Source of the DNA: VRUE01 sp963707965
GTDB taxonomy: Bacteria > Actinomycetota > Thermoleophilia > Solirubrobacterales > 70-9
Length of the DNA stretch: 64,000 nucleotides
Direction: 5' to 3'
Assembly (NCBI GenBank): GCA_963707965.1
Contig: CAVPRR010000003.1
Coordinates: 62,001 to 126,000, forward strand
Below are positions 16,357 to 24,795 of the stretch, in pieces. A program made the position numbers and the translations under genes. The notes beneath the pieces were generated by a model, which saw only the letters and a list, made by a program, of their open reading frames with translations, did not search any database and was not told the DNA's origin. Position 1 is the first letter of the stretch, and each line of letters opens with the position of its first letter.

Positions 16357-17088
16357 CTATATCGACGGTGGTCTCCACTGCATCATTCGCTCGGCGAACA
16401 GTTCGAATGCCTTGGGAGCGTTAGAAAGGTGTTTCGGCGCCGATTGAGGATCTGGCTGACGGCTTCTTGTCAGTATGTTCTCAAGGTCGCGAATTCGCAG
16501 GCCACCCAAAAAGAGTACAGCGAGGGTTTCTTCATCTATGTCGGTTGGTTGAACCCGCTTGATCCTTCTTGTCAGGGATGCGCTCTGACGCTCACCCCAG
16601 TCATCTCCTAGAGAAGCGATCAGATCGAGAAGAGAAGTGGACACATTCTGTAAGGTCACGCCGCTACTATGTGCGTAGCGCGTAGCCTCTTTGCCTCGTT
16701 GAGCTGCATCTGACTCGCGCCCACGTGCATACGCTCCCTGGAAGCGCTCAAAGGCACGAAGGTGCGCCGCGAGATTTGCCTCGGCCTCGTCGGCGGCGAG
16801 CGCGGCCCGCAATGCTGCTTGTTCTGCGGGATCGTCGCTGTGGATGTACTCAGGGGTTGCGAAGGTGAGCCGCCTGCGGGTCGATGAGGTGAAGTCGTCT
16901 CTGGCTGGATCGTTCGCTATTCGCTGAGCAACCCGGCCAAATAGTTCAAAAAAGACGGCTGCGTATAGAAAACGCGGTCCTTGAGATATCCCCAATGCAG
17001 TACAGATTGAGCGGGTCCAGTCGGCCGCCTGATGCGCGGCTTGCGCTGCGTCTCGGGTTTGGCGTTCGTAGGCTGGCACTGGCGGCAT
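16357..17088 (-). CDS. Hypothetical protein, helical
   Basis: 243 residues if the ATG at 17088 is used; a TTG at 17124 would add 12. Not recognised. Rich in Ala, Glu and Arg, with a predicted long helical middle (EQAALRAALAADEAEANLAA, residues ~90-125) and no signal peptide or membrane segment. Base composition is lower in GC than the backbone genes, in keeping with its position on the island. It is convergent with tcmP and its 5' end abuts an opposite-strand gene. Confidence 0.5.
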   Translation of the reverse strand: MPPVPAYERQTRDAAQAAHQAADWTRSICTALGISQGPRFLYAAVFFELFGRVAQRIANDPARDDFTSSTRRRLTFATPEYIHSDDPAEQAALRAALAADEAEANLAAHLRAFERFQGAYARGRESDAAQRGKEATRYAHSSGVTLQNVSTSLLDLIASLGDDWGERQSASLTRRIKRVQPTDIDEETLAVLFLGGLRIRDLENILTRSRQPDPQSAPKHLSNAPKAFELFAERMMQWRPPSI

Positions 17089-17279
17089 GATCTTCGCGGA
17101 ATGGCCCAGGATGGGCAACCCCAAGGATCTGTTCGTAGTCCGAGTGCGTCGGAATGCAGGTGCTGGGTCCGTGACGTACGCTGCGGCTTATGCCGAGCGC
17201 TGCCAAGCATTGTCGGGCTTCCCGCTGGTCCGGCAATCCACAAGATCTGGTCGAGACCGCACTTGCTGGGCAAGAGGTC

Positions 17280-17717
17280 ATGCGTTCGGCTTCAGATGGC
17301 TCCCAAGCCTGCTCGATCACGATCGGCTATAGGGGCCGAGAACGGCACTTCGATACCCCAGAGGAATTTCTAAGTAAATTCACTCGAGCAGATTCGAGGG
17401 GGATCCAGTCCGTTATTGTGAGTTATGGTGCGGATCTGAATCCATTGCGCGCCAACGTAGTGCTGTATCGCTACATAATCCCGCCATTTGTTTCGGTTCA
17501 CGGTGAAGATCATTCTGTCGTGGACGGAGTGGCTCGTAGTCTCGCTGCTACGTTTGGAGTACATCGCTTTGCATGGTGGGGAATGCGCCTGTATGCACCG
17601 GGGAAGGCCCCCTTTGCGAGCCGTTTCAAAGCTCAGTTGGGAATGTTGGGAACCGTTGCCATCACGGCAACGGTTACCGCCGTCGCGACCTTTGTAGTCA
17701 CCAAGCTGCTGTCCTAG
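17280..17717 (+). CDS. Hypothetical protein with C-terminal membrane anchor
   Basis: 145 residues from the ATG at 17280; the in-frame start could also be at 17190. A soluble region (ITIGYRGRERHFDTPEEFLS ...) is followed by a single C-terminal hydrophobic segment of ~22 residues (GTVAITATVTAVATFVVTKL), i.e. a tail anchor. No family is recognised. Convergent with the XRE gene, with 16 bp between the two stops. Confidence 0.45.
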   Translation: MRSASDGSQACSITIGYRGRERHFDTPEEFLSKFTRADSRGIQSVIVSYGADLNPLRANVVLYRYIIPPFVSVHGEDHSVVDGVARSLAATFGVHRFAWWGMRLYAPGKAPFASRFKAQLGMLGTVAITATVTAVATFVVTKLLS

Positions 17718-17733
17718 GCGTCAATGCGGAGGG

Positions 17734-18138
17734 TTAGCTATCCATCGCGGCGCTATTACGGATTGCTTGGTAGATGAACTCCCAGCGCTCGACGCTTTTT
17801 GGTGACTCACCTCGAAACTGAATCTGGCTCAGCATTTTGATATCCGCCTTGGGTATCTCGGGATGGGCCTTTACAAACTTCTGCAGGGATGCCGGTGGCT
17901 CTGTGGGCGGTGAAGCGATGATTGGCCTGCCCATTAGGTCCGACATCGCAACTCCGAGGGCATTTCCAATTCGGTAAAGGACATCTGCCGATGGTTTCTT
18001 CGTCGTATCCCTGGGGTTTTCGAGCTCGGACAGGTAGCTCTTAGAAATTTCGGCCTTCTCGGCAAGCTGGCTCGCGCTCATCCCTCGGTCATTCCGATAA
18101 CGCTTGATCTTGGCACCGATGCTCTCCCCGTTAGTCAT
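17734..18138 (-). CDS. XRE-family HTH transcriptional regulator
   Basis: 134 residues; ATG at 18138 with AAGGAG upstream. Residues ~6-65 are a Cro/CI-type helix-turn-helix (IKRYRNDRGMSASQLAEKAE, ISKSYLSELEN). The C-terminal half is a short helical tail. It begins 23 bp after the ImmA/IrrE-like gene, so the two are an operon. Such XRE/ImmA pairs commonly control excision of integrative elements or behave like toxin-antitoxin modules, with the protease cleaving or inactivating the repressor. Confidence 0.8.
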   Translation of the reverse strand: MTNGESIGAKIKRYRNDRGMSASQLAEKAEISKSYLSELENPRDTTKKPSADVLYRIGNALGVAMSDLMGRPIIASPPTEPPASLQKFVKAHPEIPKADIKMLSQIQFRGESPKSVERWEFIYQAIRNSAAMDS

Positions 18139-18161
18139 GCTTACCGCTCCTTTTCCCAGCC

Positions 18162-18989
18162 TCATTTCGCGCGGTGCACCAGTGCAAGCACTCTTCCGTT
18201 CCTCCCGTATCGCTTGGCGCTGATCCTTACCGCCCCAATTGCATCGGAACACAGCTCGTCGATGCTCCCTATCTCGTCCAAAATCTCGCCTTCCAGCGCG
18301 CGAGCCAGCCCAGCCGCACTCGCCGACTTATGGCGCTTGATGAAAGGCCAATCGCCACGGCGGACGCTGTAGTCCAAGCGCAGCCTGGTGGGACACTCCT
18401 CTTCGTGGCCAGTCTCCGCCGGTTTATGGCGATCGCTCAAGATCAACAACATCGCTGGCTCTGAATGAAGCATCACGGCTCGCCGAGCGCTCGCCTCGAT
18501 GCTGGCGTCAAACATGCGGGCAAGCTCCTCCACGGTATCCAGGTCGAAGTTGCCCTCCGCGAGTTGCGGTGCGAAGAAGCGCTTCGGTAAAAGCAGCTCG
18601 GCGCCCGCGACATCGCACATCCTCTCCAGCCAAGTCCGCTCCCCGTTGCAGCGGAATTGCGGGTTCTGTCGAAAGCCGGGTAGCAGCGTGTGCCCCGACT
18701 CATGGCAGATCGTGAAACGTTGGCGCTCGCGGCCATCTGCACGGCGAACCCGCACGGCCAGCCCGTCCTCACATGGCGCCAAGACCCCGGCAAATGGCTG
18801 GTTAGCCACCTTGATGTCGCTGATGCCGCGCAGCGAGGCAAGCATTTCCACCGGGGTCGGGGGCCCCGTGACTTCGCCTTCGTCGAGGAGCTGCTCGCAG
18901 AGCAGGCGCATTAGATCCTCGTCGGAAAGCTCTGGCTCGGAGTTTCGTGCTTCCTCAAAAAGAGAGAGTTGTTTCGATTTCGTGATCAC
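18162..18989 (-). CDS. ImmA/IrrE-family zinc metallopeptidase
   Basis: 275 residues from a GTG at 18989 (start uncertain; a TTG at 19046 would add 19 residues). Zinc motif HESGH in RFTICHESGHTLLPGF, with the downstream Glu in DVAGAELLLPKRF, is the IrrE/ImmA (COG2856) signature. The C-terminal ~100 residues (TRLRLDYSVRRGDWPFIKRH) are a family-typical extension. The partner is the XRE repressor just downstream. The presumed role is proteolytic relief of repression, for instance of the integrative element. Confidence 0.8.
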   Translation of the reverse strand: MITKSKQLSLFEEARNSEPELSDEDLMRLLCEQLLDEGEVTGPPTPVEMLASLRGISDIKVANQPFAGVLAPCEDGLAVRVRRADGRERQRFTICHESGHTLLPGFRQNPQFRCNGERTWLERMCDVAGAELLLPKRFFAPQLAEGNFDLDTVEELARMFDASIEASARRAVMLHSEPAMLLILSDRHKPAETGHEEECPTRLRLDYSVRRGDWPFIKRHKSASAAGLARALEGEILDEIGSIDELCSDAIGAVRISAKRYGRNGRVLALVHRAK

Positions 18990-19079
18990 GAACTCTGGTA
19001 CGGGATTCTTGCATGCGGCGGGGAAACCAGCTAGTGTTCGCCACAACGAATTTAGTTTCGGCAGAGACTGGAGGCTTCA

Positions 19080-19289
19080 ATGGCAAAGTCGACACGCAAT
19101 ACAGGCAAGTCGTGGACCCCGGCCCAGCGGCAAGCGCTAAGGAAACTGGCAAGACAGAACACCCCGACACGGGTGATCGGGCTCAAGCTAGGCCGGACTG
19201 CCGCCGCCGTTCAATCCCAGGCTTCGAAGCAAGGGACGTCCCTAAAGCCCACAAATCAATCGCCCTATAACCGCAGGAAGAAGCGCTAG
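19080..19289 (+). CDS. Small basic SANT/Myb-like putative DNA-binding protein
   Basis: 69 residues. GKSWTPAQRQALRKLARQNT followed by PTRVIGLKLGRTAAAVQSQA has the look of a SANT/Myb-like or terminase-small-subunit-like helix-turn-helix, with a basic tail (NRRKKR). Proteins of this size and pattern are widespread in bacteria, generally uncharacterised. It is followed at 3 bp by the SinR-like gene, suggesting an operon. Confidence 0.65.
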   Translation: MAKSTRNTGKSWTPAQRQALRKLARQNTPTRVIGLKLGRTAAAVQSQASKQGTSLKPTNQSPYNRRKKR

Positions 19290-19291
19290 CG

Positions 19292-19570
19292 ATGGTCTTG
19301 ATGGTCTCTTACGACCTGAACGGCCGAGAGCGGCCGTCCAGCTACGAGGCCGTCAAGGCCTATCTCGAAGAGCATTCGGTCTCTTGGGCTCGGCCGCTGT
19401 ATTCGCAGTGGTTCATCGAGACCAAGCACTCGCCGGATGCATGGTTAAAGGCTCTCCGAGATAGCGGTTTGATCGATTCGGACGATCGTCTCTTTATTTG
19501 CCAGGTCCGCCAGCCATACGAAGGGTGGCTGACTGAGGAGGTATGGAAGTGGCTCAACGCACGCATCTAA
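19292..19570 (+). CDS. SinR-like protein with Cas2-type ferredoxin fold
   Basis: 92 residues. MVSYDLNGRERPSSYEAVKA, SWARPLYSQWFIET and DSDDRLFICQV follow the pattern of SinR-family/Cas2-like small proteins: beta-strand with Asp after YDL, helix, Trp/Tyr-rich strand, then a DxLFI strand. Cas2 and VapD relatives with this fold include nucleases. No cas1 or CRISPR array is near, so a CRISPR role is excluded here. A nuclease activity would be inference from fold resemblance only. Confidence 0.55.
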   Translation: MVLMVSYDLNGRERPSSYEAVKAYLEEHSVSWARPLYSQWFIETKHSPDAWLKALRDSGLIDSDDRLFICQVRQPYEGWLTEEVWKWLNARI

Positions 19571-19607
19571 CGGCTTCAGACTGCTCGCTTCTTAGGAGGA
19601 AACTGCA

Positions 19608-20087
19608 ATGACTGCAACGGCAATCAATGAGCGGATCTCCGCGCATGACGCACTGGCGGTGCTGGAGGAGCGGCTTGATCTTTCCGGTCTGCGGTTCAAG
19701 TTGGCGCATCCAGAGGACGTGGTGCCTCCCAGCCAAGAGCGCGTTGATCTCATGGAGGCCGAGTACAGAAAGTTCCTTGCCTTGCGCCTCGCGTACCCCG
19801 ATGCCGACATTGTTCCCTGCAAGCTCGTTGACGAGATGTGGCATTGCCACATTCTCGACACCCGTGCCTATGCCGACGACTGTGGGCGAATCTTTGGGGG
19901 CTTCATGCACCACTTCCCGTACTTCGGTTTGCGGGGAGAGGACGACGCGCAAGCCCTTACCGATGCCTATGCCGACACGCTTGAGCGCTACCGCGATGCT
20001 TTCGGTGAGCCGCCGGACGGGACATGGATTTCGACCGATGCAAAGCGGCGGTGCCGAACGGGCTGTAAGCCCATGCGGTGCCGATAG
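19608..20087 (+). CDS. Glycine-rich-domain (GRDP)-like protein with Cys-rich tail
   Basis: 159 residues; AGGAGGAAAC precedes the ATG. The core KLVDEMWHCHILDTRAYADD, FGGFMHHFPYFG is the bacterial form of the domain shared with plant glycine-rich-domain proteins (DUF1399-like), with conserved Trp-His and His-His pairs that may bind metal. The C-terminus ends with CRTGCKPMRCR. The function of bacterial members is unknown to me. Confidence 0.6.
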   Translation: MTATAINERISAHDALAVLEERLDLSGLRFKLAHPEDVVPPSQERVDLMEAEYRKFLALRLAYPDADIVPCKLVDEMWHCHILDTRAYADDCGRIFGGFMHHFPYFGLRGEDDAQALTDAYADTLERYRDAFGEPPDGTWISTDAKRRCRTGCKPMRCR

Positions 20088-20240
20088 CGGAGTCCGCGGT
20101 TTTACGACCTGACTCATAGCTTGGCGATCAAGGAGGAAAGAGAGAACGACTTCTAGGCCGTAGGAACTCAGAGAAAACATTAAAAAGTGCCCCCGCGCTG
20201 GTGGAACAGCCGGGGGCGCGGCACAGGAGGTATTGCTCCC

Positions 20241-20558
20241 ATGCATGATCAGCGTAGTCCGCGTGGCTCTTCGCCGCGCAATTCATCTCTCGCAACCCAC
20301 TCGCAGGACGCCGGAACCCAACGCGCTCTGTTGGCATTCGTCCTTGCGGAGCATCCAACGCAGCTCACGACGCCCGAGGTCGTTCGCGAGCTGGCCCAAG
20401 ATCCTGGCGACTTCGCCGAACGAGACGCCGTGGAGCGCGCAGTGCGCGACTTGGTCGGCGCTGGCCTGCTCCACAGGCAGGGCGCCTTCGTCCTGCCGAC
20501 TCGCGCCGCTCTGCATTTCGATCGGCTCGAGTCCGAGCCTGGCGGAGGGCGGCACTGA
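20241..20558 (+). CDS. Small winged-helix protein upstream of integrase
   Basis: 105 residues; AGGAGG ten bases before the ATG. An N-terminal Ser-rich disordered part is followed by TQRALLAFVLAEHPTQLTTP, EVVRELAQDP, DAVERAVRDLVGAGLLHRQG, a winged-helix pattern. Its TGA overlaps the integrase ATG (TGATG), so translation is coupled. Position and size suit a regulator or recombination directionality factor of the integrase (inference). Confidence 0.7.
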   Translation: MHDQRSPRGSSPRNSSLATHSQDAGTQRALLAFVLAEHPTQLTTPEVVRELAQDPGDFAERDAVERAVRDLVGAGLLHRQGAFVLPTRAALHFDRLESEPGGGRH

Positions 20559-21823
20559 TGGGCCGCCGAGCGAAGGGAACTGTGGTCCCACCGGCGGGCG
20601 ATCGTCGCAGCTGGGCCATTCGCTTTCCGGCGTATGGCAAGCGGCATATCGTGACGCTCGGCCGCCCGGAGGACGGCTGGAATCGCCAGCGCGCCGAGGC
20701 AGAGCTGGCGAACGTCATGGCCGACGTTCGGCGCGGCATCTGGCAGCCCTCAGCGCCAGAGCCTGAGCCCACGAGGGCACAGCTCGAGCCGGTGTTCGGC
20801 GACTTCGCCGATGAATGGTTCGACGGGGCCTGCCAGGACTGGAGGCCCCGAACGGAAGAACTGTACCGCTGGCGACTCGACAGCCATCTGATGCCGTTCT
20901 TCGAACGGCACCGCCTCTCGGCGATCACCGTCCAGGAGGTCGACCGCTACCGGCGCCACAGCGTCCGCCAACGCAACAAGCTCGAAAAGGAACGTCAGCA
21001 GCAGTTGGCGCTTCCACCGGCAGAGCGCGAGCGCCTACCACGGCCCCTCTCGAACGAAACGATCAACAAGTCGATTCGCCTGCTGGGAACGATCCTGGAG
21101 CTCGCACTCGAGTACGGCTACATCGATCGCAATCCGGCCAAGGGAAAGAAGCGCTTCCTGCGGGAGTCAAAGCCGCAGCGCACCTACCTGCAGCCCGTAC
21201 AGGTGAGCGCCCTGCTTGAGGGGGCCGCTGAGATCGATGAACGAGACGACGGTCGCCGCCACCCGCTCTTCGCCGTTCTGGTGCTGGCCGGGTTGCGCAT
21301 CGGCGAGGCCCTTGACCTGCGTTGGCGTGATGTCCACCTGACCGAGCGAAAGCTGCGGGTTCAACAGGCAAAGACCGACGCCGGCGTTCGCGAGGTGGAC
21401 CTGACCCCGGCGCTTCAGGAGTTGCTCTCCGAGTACCTGAAGCGCGCGCGTCACACCAGGCCCAACGACCGGGTGTTTCCAACCCGGCGCGGGCGGCCGG
21501 ACAACCCGTCGAACATCCGCAACCGCTTCCTTGCGACGGCCGTGCGGCGGGCCAACGCGAAGCTGAGGGAGGCCGGCCATCAGGAGATCGGGAAGATCAC
21601 TCCGCACTCGCTGCGGCGGACCTTCATCTCCTTGCTGCTGGCGGCGGGTGCCGACGTCCCTTACGTGATGGCGCAGGCCGGGCACACGGATCCGAGGATG
21701 ACCCTGGGTATTTACGCGCAGGTGATCACGTCCAAGACCGATCACGGAGCTGCTCTCGACGGGCTTCTGACCCCCGGAGATTGGCCGCAATCGGAGGGCG
21801 ATTCGGAGTATGAATTCGGCTGA
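20558..21823 (+). CDS. Tyrosine-type site-specific integrase
   Basis: 421 residues. An N-terminal arm-binding region is followed by a SAM-like core-binding domain (FADEWFDGACQDWRPRTEEL, residues ~85-165). The catalytic domain shows the first Arg in LAGLRIGEALDLRW, a HSLRRTF box and the H..Y pair in GHTDPRMTLGIYAQV, i.e. the full R-H-R-H-Y set. The gene ends ~70 bp from tRNA-Val copy B, pointing at it, the classical arrangement for integration into a tRNA 3' half. Confidence 0.92.
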   Translation: MGRRAKGTVVPPAGDRRSWAIRFPAYGKRHIVTLGRPEDGWNRQRAEAELANVMADVRRGIWQPSAPEPEPTRAQLEPVFGDFADEWFDGACQDWRPRTEELYRWRLDSHLMPFFERHRLSAITVQEVDRYRRHSVRQRNKLEKERQQQLALPPAERERLPRPLSNETINKSIRLLGTILELALEYGYIDRNPAKGKKRFLRESKPQRTYLQPVQVSALLEGAAEIDERDDGRRHPLFAVLVLAGLRIGEALDLRWRDVHLTERKLRVQQAKTDAGVREVDLTPALQELLSEYLKRARHTRPNDRVFPTRRGRPDNPSNIRNRFLATAVRRANAKLREAGHQEIGKITPHSLRRTFISLLLAAGADVPYVMAQAGHTDPRMTLGIYAQVITSKTDHGAALDGLLTPGDWPQSEGDSEYEFG

Positions 21824-21862
21824 AATGGACCCCCCAAAATCTCAGCAACGGCTCAAAAAAGC

Positions 21863-21892
21863 AAAAAAGCCCCGTATTTGCGGGGCTTTTTT
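21863..21892. terminator. Bidirectional terminator between integrase and tRNA-Val copy B
   Basis: AAAAAAGCCCCG, loop tatttg, CGGGGCTTTTTT: a perfect 12-bp stem with T-runs in both directions, serving the integrase and the convergent tRNA. It is related to the hairpin at 14146-14177. Confidence 0.85.
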
Positions 21893-21894
21893 GA

Positions 21895-21967
21895 TGGGCG
21901 GTGACGGGCTCGAACCGCCGGCCTCGCACTTGTAAGGCGCGCGCTCTCCCAACTGAGCTAACCGCCC
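21895..21967 (-). tRNA. tRNA-Val (TAC), copy B
   Basis: 73 nt with the anticodon loop CTTACAA. The anticodon stem CGCGC/GTGCG pairs fully (one G-U), unlike copy A, which has the same 3' half but a different 5' half. The ~260 bp upstream (21968-22225) repeats, in inverted orientation, the upstream region of copy C at 36972. Confidence 0.9.
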
Positions 21968-22225
21968 GAAGAGACAGAGAAAGCTAGCTGTCAAGCGAAA
22001 TTCTAGCCCTAAGGCTGTTGAACTCCCTTCGATAAAGAGTTTTCGAGCTCAGGCACGAATTGCTTTTTAGTGGCACAGAAAAAGGCTCTGTGCCAATTGG
22101 ATCCTCCAGGTTCTTGAAGAGAATCTGGCTAGAAATATCGGGCTCTCCAGAGGATCTTGGAGAGCTTGACTACAACAGAAACTTCATCACCCCCAAAGAT
22201 GCGGAAATCCGCGGGGATTCGGCCG
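21968..22225. repeat. Inverted repeat of tRNA-Val upstream region (partner 36716-36971)
   Basis: This sequence and 36716-36971 are diverged reverse complements, roughly 85-90% identical by eye, and continue into the tRNA 5' halves. Shared blocks include GAAAGCTAGCTGTCA, CACGAATTGCTTTTTAGTGG and CAACAGAAACTTCATCACCC. They bracket a 15 kb segment. No confident gene lies inside the repeat. Confidence 0.85.
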
Positions 22226-22356
22226 GTGGGTTACCCCGGTTACTCCTGCATTCACGCAAGGCAGCAGCGAAGTCGTCTGTCTGTACGCAGGTCGTGGATT
22301 GGGCTTACAAGATCGGCATTAGCGCAGCCGTCCCACGCGAGAGGACCCCGAGGGGC

Positions 22357-22743
22357 CTAGGACGCCTCGTAGTTAACAACGAGTTTGATCGAACCGTTCA
22401 GGCCGGAAATGCAGCTGGCCTTGTAGCCGTTACGGCCGACGATGGAGTCGAGACTGCAGAACCACCCGTTCTTGCTGTCGTCATAAATGGTGTCGCGAGT
22501 GAAGTAGCGCTCAGACCACTCCTTGAGAATCTCACCCGCCTGTCGGCAACCAGTGGGACGAAGGGGGATGATGTTCTCAAGCTGGCCCTCTGCGAAATCT
22601 AGATTTCTGCAGGAGCCGTCGGCGCGGGTAGCCGAATCGCCGGACTCGCTCCCACAGCCGGGCAACATCGCTAGACCAAGGCCAATTGCAACAGCTACGG
22701 TCCGCCCACGAATTTGCCTCGACTCTTGTCGATCCCTTCTCAT
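22357..22743 (-). CDS. Putative lipoprotein
   Basis: 128 residues from the ATG at 22743 (ATG 22764 adds seven). A basic N-terminus and hydrophobic stretch TVAVAIGLGLAMLPGC end in a lipobox (LPGC), so the Cys would be lipidated by Lgt. The mature part has several further Cys residues (SCRNL, GCRQAG, WFCSLD, SCISG), probably disulfides. No domain recognised. Divergent from the membrane protein gene to its right. Confidence 0.6.
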   Translation of the reverse strand: MRRDRQESRQIRGRTVAVAIGLGLAMLPGCGSESGDSATRADGSCRNLDFAEGQLENIIPLRPTGCRQAGEILKEWSERYFTRDTIYDDSKNGWFCSLDSIVGRNGYKASCISGLNGSIKLVVNYEAS

Positions 22744-22763
22744 TAAGAGCAACCGTATGTGCA

Positions 22764-23525
22764 ATGGCCCCTAGGAGTCGAGCCCTGCATTGGTTGGATG
22801 GCCATCCGTCGGAAGCTTTATGGAACAGTCTCAAGCTCATGCGCTGGAAAGCAAGCAGAAGAGACAGAGATCTATCTCCGAGGACCACCCTTTCTGCGCG
22901 CCGAATTGATGCTCTGGCGCTTGAGTACGAGCTACTTCGGGAGGACGACCGGTCGTACCCCGCCGTGATGGTGGCGATGGCAAGCGCCGTGGCCATCGTC
23001 GGAGGAACGAGCATCTTCTTTCTCCTGCGTGGGTGCGGAGTCGAGACGACCGCAACCTGCGCCCGCTATCCACAGCAGATCTACGCCCTTCTTCCCACTC
23101 CCACCCTCGCGGTCACCGCCCTTCTCGTTCAGCAAGCTGTGGTGGCGACGATCAGAGGGCGTCTACTGCTGGCAATAGAGGCCGCGCTTTCGGTGGACCT
23201 CGCCCAGACCTATCAGCTGGGACCAGGGAGGGTGCCCATTTACTCGACGTTCCATTTTCAGCAACAGATGAACCACGAAGCGCGCGGTGCGGCGCTTTGG
23301 ACGATCATGCTCTCACTGCCCCTGCTTCTGTTGGTGGGACTTATTTACTACAGCGGTCTTGAGCTTCACGGAGTAGCTCGGTGGGTGTTCTACGGTGGTT
23401 ACGTATCTCTCATGGGAATCATTATTTGGAGTGGACTTCCGGTGCTCAGGGGCTACCGTCGCCTCGATTCGATACTCAACGACTACATGCAGCAGCGTAG
23501 ATCCAACGGCATCTTCCGAATCTGA
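22764..23525 (+). CDS. Four-helix membrane protein, unknown function
   Basis: 253 residues from the ATG at 22764; the ATG at 22839 is also possible. The soluble N-terminus contains IDALALEYELLREDDRSYPA, followed by two membrane helices (AVMVAMASAVAIVGGTSIFF; YALLPTPTLAVTALLVQQAV), a soluble loop and another hydrophobic pair near residues 180-230. The EYELLR-x-D pattern before the first helix occurs in other uncharacterised actinobacterial membrane proteins. Function unknown. Confidence 0.6.
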   Translation: MAPRSRALHWLDGHPSEALWNSLKLMRWKASRRDRDLSPRTTLSARRIDALALEYELLREDDRSYPAVMVAMASAVAIVGGTSIFFLLRGCGVETTATCARYPQQIYALLPTPTLAVTALLVQQAVVATIRGRLLLAIEAALSVDLAQTYQLGPGRVPIYSTFHFQQQMNHEARGAALWTIMLSLPLLLLVGLIYYSGLELHGVARWVFYGGYVSLMGIIIWSGLPVLRGYRRLDSILNDYMQQRRSNGIFRI

Positions 23526-23778
23526 CAATCCAGTCCGTCTTTCCACTCCCACTTAGCGCAAACGAGCAGCAACGATGTGTTGGGCGAGCTGCAGCCACGC
23601 GTATGCAAGTACTCAGGTCTTTAGATCGCAGACCACCTGCTCAAGGCGAAGCGGTTGACTCCTAGCCACTCCTCCTCGTTGGCAAGCGCATTCTGCCACC
23701 GAGTGCCCCGGCTTCGGATTGGATCTGTTCGGAGTTGCCGCAAACTCGATCCGCATGCCCAAGTAGGCTTAACGGGCA

Positions 23779-24006
23779 ATGGCAGATGGTGCAATCATTC
23801 GATTCGACAAGGAGCATCGGCTTGAGGTCGAGGAGACAGTTGATGCGGTCGTCGAGGCGATCGAGGCTGCGGCCGACCGCGAGGCTCCGCTGATCGAACT
23901 GACCCAGGCTCATAAGAGCAAGGCAGCCACACGGGTGGTCGTCAATGCTGTGTCGATCCGCACCATCTCTCCACCAACCAAATTCCGGAGCGCAAGCTTT
24001 CAGTAG
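23779..24006 (+). CDS. Small conserved-type hypothetical protein
   Basis: 75 residues. The pattern HRLEVEETVDAVVEAIEAAA ... PLIELTQ ... RVVVNAVSIRTI resembles short actinobacterial proteins with alternating strand-helix-strand. It lies 26 bp upstream of the next gene on the same strand. The 250 bp before it (23526-23778) show no gene. Confidence 0.5.
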   Translation: MADGAIIRFDKEHRLEVEETVDAVVEAIEAAADREAPLIELTQAHKSKAATRVVVNAVSIRTISPPTKFRSASFQ

Positions 24007-24032
24007 GGCGTGCGGCTTCAGACACGGACTCG

Positions 24033-24653
24033 ATGGATGTAGCTGTCGTCGGCGTTGTGGGTTCAGTCCTCGGGACGATCGGGGGCACGCTGCTCGGCTG
24101 GTACTTGAGCAGAAAGACGATTCGCGAGGTAGCCCAAGAGGAACGCCGATGGCAGGAGGAGCAGACTATTCGGGAGCGCCAGGATGCAGCGGTCGAGCAA
24201 CTGCGGACGGAACTGATCCAGCTACAGGGTGTGCTGCCGAAGAGCGTCCGGTCACCGGCCAAGGCGATTGACGACCTGTACGCTGCTCACCAGCAGCTGC
24301 GCGAGGCTTGGACGCGTGCGAGTCTTCTGACCGATGAGGAGATTGCTGAGCGAGTGGCTGCTCTCGACATGGCGATCTTCCTCGCCATTCAAGATAGCCA
24401 GGGTGCGAGGTCCGACGCGAACCCGATCAACTACTACGCCCTCGAGGAAGCAGCGGTGGATTTACGGAAGGCCCTTGATGCCTTTCTACGTAGAGAGCAG
24501 CTGTCAACGGCCATGTTTCCCTCTGCACGTGACCAGGTTGATATCGCCGGATCGCACGAACATGGTTTTGGACGAGTGGCGAGGCACCAAATCGAGCGGC
24601 GGATAGCCAATCGGGCTAATAAAGATGATCTCCCGCCTGGATCCTCGGCCTAG
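24033..24653 (+). CDS. Membrane-anchored coiled-coil protein
   Basis: 206 residues. One N-terminal transmembrane segment (VAVVGVVGSVLGTIGGTLLG) is followed directly by a charged coiled coil (TIREVAQEERRWQEEQTIRE) and a helical cytoplasmic domain to ~residue 160. The last 40 residues look disordered. The architecture (one helix, then basic/acidic coil) is like the nonsense-split gene at 36129-36569, but sequences are not clearly homologous. Function unknown. Confidence 0.6.
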   Translation: MDVAVVGVVGSVLGTIGGTLLGWYLSRKTIREVAQEERRWQEEQTIRERQDAAVEQLRTELIQLQGVLPKSVRSPAKAIDDLYAAHQQLREAWTRASLLTDEEIAERVAALDMAIFLAIQDSQGARSDANPINYYALEEAAVDLRKALDAFLRREQLSTAMFPSARDQVDIAGSHEHGFGRVARHQIERRIANRANKDDLPPGSSA

Positions 24654-24795
24654 GGACGCCAAGAAGCTCTGCCGCAGCCCTGATTGACGAGTCTGAGCAC
24701 CTGCCTCGCAACTATTCTTCTTCGCTCTCGCCCTGCGCGACAAGCGGCGGTGCGACGCTGAGTGGTGAGTTGAAGTCGGTTTCAGTCGGTCCAGC

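Noticed and set aside
19292..19570. CRISPR-associated cas2
   Set aside because: Only fold-level resemblance; no cas1, other cas genes or repeats nearby. SinR-like is a better description.
22060..22602. Plus-strand 180-codon frame over the tRNA-Val upstream repeat
   Set aside because: Overlaps the inverted repeat and the antisense of a lipoprotein with a clear lipobox; no ribosome site.
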